This document shows, in pieces, positions 12,601-24,600 of a DNA stretch of 30,117 nt (position 1 is the stretch's first letter; each line of letters starts with the position of its first letter). Origin of the DNA: Saccoglossus kowalevskii (lineage: Eukaryota; Hemichordata; Enteropneusta; Harrimaniidae); assembly GCF_000003605.2 (NCBI RefSeq), contig NW_003105605.1, forward strand, positions 96,451 to 126,567, read 5' to 3'. Both the position numbers and the translations under genes were made by a program. The notes under the pieces are model-generated. The model was not told the origin of the DNA. It saw only the letters and a program-made list of their open reading frames with translations, and searched no databases.

Positions 12601-15600
12601 TCCAGATGCCGGTTGATGTCTTTCTGAATGTTTTAAAGCAAATAATAACAAATTAGTACGTGGGTTAATCAGGTCCGGCAATATTGTATATTGCAGCATA
12701 TAGTGACAGTATTACCATTTTTTTTGCCAGCATTCTGTCATTCTTCAGGTTATTTCTTAGTACCACACACGTGCTTAACAAATCTTCAAGCGATGCATTT
12801 TCTTTCAAATCAAAGATCAGTGATGAATATCCAGTGGCAGCCTGATGGAGACATTTAACGCGATCTACTTCATCATCCGTCTCTCCAGCTGATATCATCG
12901 CTAAATCTATAAACACTTGTAATTGTTGGACATCTGCAAAGTGTAGAGGAAATGTTACAAAGAGTTCATTTTCTGCTCATATTAAAACGAAATGAAAACA
13001 CAGACTGACTTACCCGTCACTTCTTTCTTCAGCCACTTAACAAATACGTGGCATTCGGCTAAAACATTTAAGCACGTGATTTCGTCAGAAGTTAGGAAAT
13101 CTAATCTATCAGCTCCGGAGATCACCTCAGATGTTATTGAGTCAAGGGTTTGGTTTTTGGTTGTCTGCAAAAATGAGAATAAATCATCAATACGTGTTGA
13201 AATAAGACTGAATAAATAAATAAATAAAATATTTATAAAATATAAATAAATAACATACCATTGAAGCTATGCCATCCAGTGTGCTAAAGTCTCCTTTAAG
13301 TTGTAGTGTTTCTCGGACATGCAAAATAGCGTTGGCAGCCTTCAACCGTTGTCGAATGACACCATACTGTTTCAGTTGATTTAGTCGTATTTGAAGAGTG
13401 TCGGGTAGTGGTCCTCGAGCTATTAAGGTGTAGAGGGTTCTTGCTTCAGTCTCCAACTCCAAGGCATGGTTCAGAGTTTCTCCAAATGTAGTGTCCACTT
13501 CTTTTAGTGTTATTTTACCGTTTTCTAGTTCATGTATCATTGCAACAATCGAATCGCAAACTGGCTGCCATACTTGTTCAATTAAGTCTTCAAGTTTGAG
13601 TACCGGTGATTTGCCATCAACGACAATTTGTTTTAAAGCGAGGACTCTTTGTTCCCATCTTTGGTGGAATAAACGACTGGTGTGGACGTGATAGAGAGGC
13701 TCCAAAATAGTCTTCACATTTGGTGGTAACTCAAAGAATGTGATAATTGGTTCTCTGCAGCTTGTAAAACTCGTCAAAGGAAGACAAACTGATGTCAACG
13801 GCATACTCTCTAAATCAATTTTCAACTTACTATGTAGGACGTCGATGTCAACTACAAAAAAACAAACCAGAGAATTTCGATTTCAAATATGGAAGAATTT
13901 AATTTTTTGGGTGGCACTTTGATACTACTGTACAATGCGCTTCCGAGATTGTCTGCGCTCAGTAACGTGATTAGTGACGAGGTTACAATTTCTGTCGCAT
14001 GTGGTTGGCTGGTTCCCGCCTCAAGTGTCATGGCACACCAATCCACAAGAGGCCGGTAACTAGTAACGGTTCCGGCATTCTAATTGGCCCGTCACTTTCT
14101 CGTTGCTTGTTCTATTTCCCTTGGTTACCTGACGTCGGTGAAAAGTTTTACTCTCGAAAGTTTGGTGGATAAAAAACTGTTACCTTTGTTATAAATGTGC
14201 CCAGAAACATCTCAAATATGTAAGTCTAAATTTGCAGTATGTACGGGCATAGCGTAATAAAGACTTGTTTACAGAAAATGTTAGAATGTTCTCAAAAAAC
14301 ATCACTTAGTCACGTGATTTTGTGCCAGAATACCGGCCTAGTGGGACAATGTGGCGATTACTTGCCATTCGCAAAGGACGCAGGGAACCAGCGAATCGCA
14401 TGTGGCAGGTCTCAAATCGCGGTGTGAATGCGTACTTTAATTATGCCAGCTGTTAGCTTCGGTGACTAGCGGATCTTGGTCATTGTCAATCAGACGCTAC
14501 AAAACTAGCTGTTGAAACTGGCAGGAAAGGCCGACATATTTGTGTGTTTTGTTCGAGCTGGAAACGTGTGTTTCTGGCAAGAATTAAATTACATACATGT
14601 GGTTTAATCAAATTTAAACATTTTGGGTGGAATTGTAATTAGTGGTATAAGCCTGCAAGGGAAAATGTTTTCTAAATAAGAAAAACATTTACAACGCATC
14701 AAAACAGTAAATATATATACGGCATCGCGTGCAGTGACAAGTGGTCCGTGCTTTATTTACACATTTCTGCGTTAATAATTTACTATATGAATATCCTGGA
14801 AAAGAAGTACTATAAAATTATGTTGCATTCTAGGGTATACGGTGTTGTTCGAACATGGTTTTATTCGAAATAGGTTGATCGTGATGTTGTAAAATCAGTG
14901 AATGGCTCTGCAAAGAAAACACATGCGACTATAAAAATGGAACATTACACCATCTTCCAGCAGACATTCAACCCAAATTTGCTCAGACACACTTCATGTG
15001 TTTGTAATACACAAACATTGTACATACCTAGCGTAATAAAAAGACACGAATTTACCAGGCAATCGACATATTTCCGTTCACAGGCAAGGATATCAAGTTC
15101 ATGTTCCCGATAATCAATAACTTGTTTGACATCATAACTTTCGTTCGTCTTGATTAAGTTGAGAAATTGAGCTTCATTTTGTATTATTAGCCGCAGATTG
15201 TTGATTTTGATCTTCCCATTCAATAACTGTTTACTTATTGATTCCAATGATGACTTCGCTATGGCTATATAGCCCTGACACTCTTCAGAAAGAATGTCTC
15301 CGTGCCCTTGTCCTTTATCTTAAACAAACATAAAACATAGAAAAGACTTATTTTTGCCGTCGTATGCAACCTAAAAGGTTGGTATCTCATCATAGTTTTG
15401 ATTCATAAACCTAAATAATTACTACAATGATATTTTTATTATTGAAACGTCTTTAAATGTTTTCGATTTACCTGTCATGCGGAAAAATCCAACAAACGGT
15501 TCCCAAGTCAATATGTGTTGTAAAATTATATGTGGATCCGTTGATTTTGGCCACGATTTGTGCAGTAAGAATGATAACAGCTTTCCGTGGTCCTTTGTGA

Positions 15601-18600
15601 CTGGAACACGTTCATATACAGAACCGAGCAATTTATCAGGGTCTTTCTCACGCTACAATAAGAATTGTATACAATCATTCATATACTTAAAGCACTGCTA
15701 GCCTATCTATAATACCTGCATACTTGTTACGTTGTATGTTATATCTAATAACAAATTGTTTACTATTAACATTTGGGAAGAACAAACTCCATGTCAAATT
15801 ATTCTGAAAATATTCTGTACCATAAAGGTCAATTGGCTCAGTTAAACATAGGTTATAAAATATGAAAAATGTGGAAGACAACAACTCAATATGCTCCATC
15901 AATTATATCAAATAAGTTCGTATATGCTTACTTTGCATATCTCATCCACTGCTTTGAATGCAATCTCACTGAAAATCTTCTGTATATGAACGTTGTAATT
16001 TACCAGATCTTCATAGCAAATAAATCGTATCTTTTGCAGACTTTGTATCTATTGGAGTATTATATATCGTGGTTATGAAATAAAGATTATTCTCATTGAT
16101 AATTTCGTATTGATGTATGGGTTACACGTTTATAACAAATTGATATTGATATATATTGTGTATAACCTACATTATTGAATCTTCTCTTCAGAATCGGACA
16201 CAATTCTTGATACCAATTTGTGTCCGTTGATTCGTAATGAAACGTCACTGACAACAATCGATGCCAAATCTAAAATAGATTTGTAAATTATGGGTTTATC
16301 ACGGTTTCTGTATATAACTCAATCAATCTTAACTTGTGAATAATTAAAGGTTATTTGCCGCCAGCAAGAGAATATCGCGTATTTTGTGTTGCTACTGTTT
16401 TTTTCAGAAGAATCAAAACATCAATACTTCTCGGCCTCCATTGTTGTCGTCTACAACGAGAACAATGAGTAGCTTTTCAAGAACGTGCCGACATCGACAC
16501 ACATGCTTAAATTACATGGAAGTACATACTGTTATGGAAATATTGAAATATTTTAACATAAATATTTTAATACGTTTCGTCCTGAATGAATTACGTTTAT
16601 TTACACTAGACAGCTATTGTGTATCAAGACAATCGTGAAAAAGTAGGGCCTGTCACAAAGTGTAAACATGAAATAACACCAATCACGTGACTGACAATTT
16701 CATTTGAACACCGCAAAATTTTCTATTATATGCTGTCCCTGACAACATTTAGTGCACTGAAAGAACGTACATACTTAGAGTAACTTTTAATCTTACCCTG
16801 TATATCATGATAAATTATTTGGCATTATTTTTGAAGTGGTGCTTCGTTACCCTTGTTCTAAACAATTACAGTACAAGCACTCGGCAATTCACGTACACAC
16901 ACATTTTACACATACCTGTAATTCCTCTGAAAATTCTGTTTTCGTTGTAGTATTTGATCGGCGGATGAACTCGACTGGTAGGTGTTTATTGATCCAGTCT
17001 ATGAGTGCCTTCTTTGTTTGCTCATACCGTAAATGCATATCGTTATTCATATGACGGTATTTGGTCGGGCTGGTACCAGCTCGCAAGTGTGCAGCGACAA
17101 AGCCATAGCATGCACTGAACAGATCACAGGCATCAAGTATGTGTTCATATTGACACACGTCACTTGTTTTAGCAGCGACTGTTTGTACAAGTTGACAAGT
17201 TGTTAACAGCATTCGATGAATTTCATCAATACTATCTGATGTTTGCCTAAACAAATCATCAGACACATTATTAGAATATATGGATTAGTTCATTTATATG
17301 TGCAATAATCTGTAAAGCTATATACAGCAATTTATTTTCAGGATTTGAAATAAGTTTGTATGGGTGACTCCAACTGTGAGAATGCCATCACTTTTGTGGA
17401 CTCAATTTCAAAACTACAGATTTTTGCACTTAATATATACCAAGGGGTTTGTTCTATCCTGTGTCACTAGTCATTATTTTTATATATTTCAGTGGATCCA
17501 GTAGTCCTTTCCCCGAACCACCAAGGAAACAATAGGTAGGTAAATTACGTTCAATCACCTCACTGTGCACTGTCACTTACTAGTTGTTGTACCTCAAAAT
17601 GTATGGTTAGTTGAGAGGTAAATATGAGTATAAATAAATACATCATTATTTATTTTACATGAAATACTGTTCTGTTCATCTTTCAATTATGGATAAGAAT
17701 GTAAGAATAATGATGAATGATAAACGACGCACTCACTGAGCGAGCTAGGCTGCATCACATATACTTTGGTCAATACGTGTTCTGTGTGTCACACATTTAT
17801 CTAAGTGTTTTTTAACGTTTGGAAGTTTCTAAAATAATTTGCCGAATATGATGCAAACTACAGAATTTTACAGGAGTAGCGGAGTTTTATTCAAAATGAG
17901 CTTTTTATATATTTTTTAGAATCTTTATGTATAACTAATTATCATATGATAATTACAGAATTTTATCATAAATGGAACATGCTTAAAACACTGGTCGAAC
18001 AACCCGTATTGTTGTGATGTCTAATTTTGAACATGAAATAGTCTTTAGAATCTTATTGATCATCTACAGTTTAGTCTATTGATATGCAAATTAGTGTATA
18101 TCTTTGTTTTATTTCTGACAACAAATTCAAAAATCAAATGAGTAGTACTTGTTAGATCTTTCCAATTTGTTAGGGTTTTGTAGATGCAATATATATAAAC
18201 ATAAAAGTAATAGCGATTTGTGTTAAATTAGACCTTTCTAAAGATTTAACACAATTTTCGTGAAAACAAGTTATTCAAAATCCCTGTGACTGTTATGTTA
18301 CTCGTGATTTATTTTACATTCACAGAAACCCCGGTAAAGAGCAGATTAGATTAAATCCGTTATCATTGAAATATTGTTATGATAAATTATTTGAATACAT
18401 TATTCTTATTAATAATTAAACACAATGATACAAAACGTTGTAATATCATTGTGTTCTATTGCAAGATGGATGTCAATACAGTAAATTAACTCACCTATCA
18501 GGGACTTTATCCAATAATTGTCGGATTAATTGTCGTATTCTTATTGTTGAAACTCTCATAACTTCTGGTAAGTAAGGTTGGTCCTATAGAAATACATTTG

Positions 18601-21600
18601 GTATATTACTACACACAGTAAGCTGTATGTGGCGTAACTCGAATGAGCAAAGCCTCAATATGATATGTACAATACATACTGAACACAAATTATGCAACTT
18701 AGCTACACTAGTTGAGTTGAAATTTATCAGTTGAAAAATGTAATTGTAAACCTAATAAACTTACCTTTTTGGGTACACTCACGATATGGCGCCTATCTCC
18801 TAGAATTCTCAGCAGCAGATTACAGGAAATGTCCATGGGCAAACTACCACTTTCAACCATTTCTGGAATCTGGTCCAATGGTACCGAAAATACAAATGTC
18901 CATGCGAGCTGAGCATCAACAACAAACAGTGGCGAAACACGCTGTAACCATGGTCCCATGTTGTATCTGAATTACAAAGTTATTTAAATGAATTTCCGTA
19001 ATGATATCATAAATAACACACACGCCAGTAAATAACTGTTCTATACTCTGCTGTCTTATAAACAGAAAATACTGATTATTTTTTTTTAATAATAATAATT
19101 TAAAAATAACTAATGTTGGTGATATTTAGGTTCTGTGAATACAAAAAATAGCTTGTGTGTAAACAAAACAACATCATTACATGCTGTGTCGTGCGCACTC
19201 CTTCACTTGTGTTAGGTGTATTTTTTTCGACTACTAAGGGAATAATAATGCATTACGTTAACGGTTAACATTAATGGACTCGACGAGTCAGGGGCAAAAC
19301 ACATGTATGCAAAAGGGCGAGAGCACAAGTGGTTTCGGGTAAGTAACCTTCGTCCAAACCAATCTACACAATGCTTACAATGTCCACCATACATAATACA
19401 TTAAACAAAGTGTACTTACTTGACTGACTTCTTGAAATTTTCTAATTGCCATTTGTTCAATACAGGACGATATACATAATCAGGGTCAAATGGTTTGGAG
19501 GTGCCATTAATAAAATGTAACAGTGGTATGCATAACAGAAAAGCTGGAGTTGGATCTTTGCTGCTGAAGTTACTTGTACATACATAGATAAGATCGCTAA
19601 CCAGATCCCTAGAAAACACGAATTAGAGAAATGTAATAATTACAAGTGTGCTTTTAAATAAATAATATGTTCAGCCCTTTAATATAAAAACGATGTTCAG
19701 CTCACAACCCACACGTTCTCTCACGGTAAATTTTCAAAATCCCATTTCATCTACATATTAGCACATTATGTTTGCCGAATGAGAGAGATCCTTGTATTAC
19801 ACCAATACCCCGACCAACCAATTAACCAATCAAACGACTGACAACGACCACAGCAGCCACAATTAAAACAAACGATCAAGCACACAGTTCATGCAACATT
19901 GCGCATATTGTATATATTACCTTCTCTCACTTGGTTGAGGGAAATGTTGGTTAACAGTTTGCAGGTCATGGCATAATCTTTGTTCGAGGTCTGGTTTTAT
20001 GAGAAGTGCTTTAAATAGAGCAATGAGATCACTTTTCCTAAGCATATCAAATAATTTGTAACGATGGCTGATACGTGCTATTGCCAAAGCTGTAACGAGA
20101 CGTAATTTGCTCAGTTCGGTGGATTCATTGTGGTTTCTTTGGAAGTATTGCAATGCAGGTGACAAATAGTCATACAACACCTGGAAAAAATTAACAGCGT
20201 CATTACATGTATTGTCATTATATGATCGGGACACTTCATAATGTGGTCTCTCCACTATATGGTGGGGTATTCTATTATATGTTTGGTATCTCCATTACGT
20301 GATGGGGTTTCCTCATTATATGAAGTAGACTTTTTATTATTGGTGTAGCCATAACACTAACATCCGGTACTCAGTATCATCAGTATAAATGTATTTGTTC
20401 TATCTACATATTTCAACGTTTATCACATGTTTTGTTCTAGCCACATTTTATTCCCTGTCTTAAAAATTGCGCTGGCTAATTACACCATTTGCATGTTGAC
20501 TGATAATATTCCCATATTTGAAGATGGTGCTTGAGTTACTGAGTGCTTGAGATCGCAAACTGTTTAATATAATGTCGAAGTTCGCAGGAAATTGGACAAA
20601 AACTGTTTGAGTTATTGTAACCACAAAAAAAAGATTTATGGCGGAGTTCACAACATCAACCACAACGAGGAGAACATTTTCCCAACATATATCTTAACCA
20701 TAATTCAAATTAAAACAAACATATTGCACCTTTTCAGAACTCCAGTGTGGCGGCTTCCAATTGTCATCAACTGACAGAAATATTTGGCATATTTGTAATA
20801 TAGCATCAGTAGCGAGACCCTTAGTTGCCGACGAGTCTTTACGGAATCCTTCCCAGATAGGCATCATTTTCTCTGTGATGATAATATTATCAGTGAGGTC
20901 CTGTCCTCGTTGATAACCAATAAGTTTTTTCAAGTATCTGTAGTTCTCAGGAGGGTATATTATGTTGTCGTACCTTTTCCACGTGCCTGTAAGTATCCAA
21001 TTAATGCATAATTAGCAGCTCTATTTTTCAACCAATTGGAAGTGAACAAAAATGGTAAAATGATTGCTATGGATTTTGTATTGCCAAATTTCTATTGTGG
21101 CATGTTCCAAATTAGCAGCCCATTGTAAATTTAATTGTCCCTATTTCGGATTTAGTGTTTTTTACATTGTATAGTTCCGTGAAATATATTTCCAAATTAT
21201 ACTTGCATAGGCTAAGCATGAAAGCAATCGCTATGTTTCACAATTATTTCTACTTATTTTACTTATTTTAAACAGCATTGTTTATATGCCAGGGACATCA
21301 ACATGGACATAGCAAAACAGTTCAATAACAATCGGCTATCATGGATAAAGTCCTCGTGAGAATAGAGAGAAGATATTTTTCATTAAAATTATTGCACTAA
21401 ATCATTCAATTTATATTTAATCCATAAACAGGTTTACCCTTTCTCAATGTTGACAGTAATCCGTTCATATATTGCACTATATATACTATATGGTCTTTCG
21501 AGATTTAAAAATGCAGTATAAAAGTGTAGTCGTTACAGGTGTTTTGAATATATTCTTTATCCGTTGAATATAAACTTTTTTCAAATGTTTTGATAATATC

Positions 21601-24600
21601 GTACTTCCACTAGAAAAATAATATGTGCCACTTAAAACATACACACTAGATATAATTATTACCTCCTTCGATGCAGAAACTCTCTTCAATATGCATGGTT
21701 CGGTTGGTGGTTGGGTTTCTGCCAATACATTCATATACTGTGTCTTCTTCACTGATGACACAGTACTTGTACTCGATTTTTCTCCGTCTACCAATTGATG
21801 TCAATAAAACGTCGAGTACCCCTTCATAGAGTCTTATGTCATTCACGACAGTTCTATTTAAAAAAGTTTATGTTCGAATCAACAAATGACGTGACGTGAC
21901 ATGTGAAGAGTATATGTGTATGATGTTATTTCTATGCAGCATTAACACAAAAATAATGTGACATTGGACTTAATTTGAATTAAAGATATTTTATGTTGAC
22001 TCTAATGGAAATAAATTGTACTACCTTGCTCGTTATTTTATTTCTCTATTTATATAAAGCTGAAAAGTAAAATCTTTATTGATAACTAACTGGCCATCAA
22101 GAGTTTTAAATTCACGGTCTAATGATATCAAGATGATCATGAAATTAAGGTGACTCATGCTACATACTAATATATGTATGTTCCTTGGTTTTGGCTTAAA
22201 TGGTCTGTTTTCTACCAGATTGTATAACAACAGAGATGAACAATTTCACAATAGTCAATTTTCTACACCTCAACTGCAATAGTACCTATAGTTTTTAAGA
22301 AGACAGTGCTTTCTTTCGCCCGAACTAATGCAATATTCTATTGAAATAATAACTTTAATATTCAAAATATGCGTTTTGGCAGATATAATGATAGTGGTTA
22401 AACATGCTAAACTGTCTGCCTTGTGTTTTTTACCGACAGAATATGTTTATATGACTTGCATAACATCTAACTTTCTTTAAATGATTTGACTATGTACTGT
22501 AGTGTGCTTGTCATGTAGCTTATTTATTGAACTGTGGTGTACTTTATTATCATATTATTTGTAAATTCCGTGTAATGACTATTAAATAATTAAAGCTGTT
22601 TTGACTATGCTATTAACGCCATATCAATGTTGTTTATTATGTAGAAATAACAGGCAAATTGTTCTGTTGAATCATATGAGCAATGTTTTTCACAAGGAAG
22701 CATTTCACACAAGTAGTTTAGTATTTGATAATATAGTGTCAATTTTATTACTGATTGAGTAATGTGGCTAAACACTGCACTGCAACCCTAATATAGGAGA
22801 GTTATATAACAATGAATGAGTGTCCACATATTACCACTTGCCTTGTGGGGTTCATCTTGATACCAGGAGGTCTCCAACAACCTAGTTCACATATATCACC
22901 GCGTACAACTAACATCTGACGCAGCAGGTCCACTTTGAACTTTGGGGAAAGCCATGCATAGAAATATATTCGCATCATATTTGCCTGGACTGGGATTTGA
23001 CTTGATCCGCTGAGAATTCAAATATAGAAGGTCAAGTTAAAATATGCTGTTATATATATTATTACGTCAGATTAGAACATATCTGTATATTAATTAATCA
23101 CTTGTTGTGTTGATTATATTCAGCTCTGTTGTTGTGTTCAATTCATCTGTGAATAGGCACATCTGCTTACAGTGGCAAAGTACGTTTGCTGAGTTGTGAG
23201 TTTGAATCTTCTGTTCCTGTTTATATGTTTGTATATGTGCATGTAATTTCCAAGAACGTCTTCATTGAATTAAAGAAGCGGTTTGTACTCACGACGTTCC
23301 GATGCCTAGGTGAAGTGTTGATTCAATAAAGTACACCTCTGGTATCTATCAATTTAAACGAGAAATGTTTTCAATAAAATATTCTATATATATTATATAT
23401 TCTTGTTGCACTTTAAACCCATATTTGGTATACAGTGAAAAATATCAAGTAAGTTTTGTTACGTTGTGAGTCAACTAATTACTACAATAGTTCAGCTAGA
23501 ATGACAACATAACTTATTTTTACCTTGTAAATTTCACTTGCAATTGATCTCTGAGATTCTGTATTCTTTGTTCTTGACTCACCAACATACGCGTGTTGAC
23601 TTTGTAATTGATCATCACAGTATTTATTTTTTGAATTGTGTGCATCATCAGCTGCTGGTTCCATGAGCGTTGGTGTTCGTGAGTTGTTGACATTTGTGTC
23701 ATCAGACTTATTTTGCAATTGATCTTGTGATGGCGAGTTTATTATGTCTACAGAGATGGTTTCTTTTTCTTTAGCTGTCTGGATTTCATGTTGTCCGTGT
23801 TTGTCTGGGTCTGCCTTACTCGTGGAATGGCAAGGATGTACAGTCAATGCGGCAGAACTTGTTGCTTGTTCATCCTTTGTCAAATGAGATTTGATTTGAG
23901 AATGCAGCTTACTGTCACCATTTCTGATGCCACTGGTTTCTGGTTCTCTTTTATCTTCTATGTGTACAGAGATCATATCACTGTCTAGTTTAGTTTGTTC
24001 ACCCTCTATCAAATGTGATATGTCATCGATTTTGTGTCCTTGTACTTCCTTCATATCTCCTGAAATAGTGTTTCTTATAGCAGTTGGTAAAATTTCATGT
24101 TTGTCACTGTCTAGTTTGGTTTGTTCTTTCTCTATCAAATGCGATACTGTGTGAGAACCTCGTTTTTTGTCCCCAGTTTTGCTGTCATCGATTTTGTGTC
24201 CTTGTACTTCCTTCATATCTCCTGAGATAGTGTTTTTTATAGCAGTTGGTAAAATTTCATGTTGTTTGTCACTGTCTAGTTTGGTTTGTTCTTTCTCTAT
24301 CAAATGTGATACTGTATGAGAAACCAGCTTTCCATTCCCAGTTCCGTCGTCATCAATTTTGTGTTCTTGTACTTCCTTAATATCTTCAGAGATGTCTCTT
24401 TCTTTGGGTATTAAAACTTCATGTTGTTTGTCTGTCTTTAGTCCATCTATAAAATGTGGTACTGTATGGGAACCAAGCTTTTTGTCGGTTTGATCCACTC
24501 CTGTCATATCTCTGGTGAAGGTGTCATTTTCTGCAGTTGTTTCGAAGACTTTGGTTTGTTTGTTTCTATCTGGTGTACATTCAATTAAAGATGTAACTTC

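Noticed and set aside
17936-17955. 20-bp perfect palindrome as a regulatory site
   Set aside because: Very AT-rich context; no further support.
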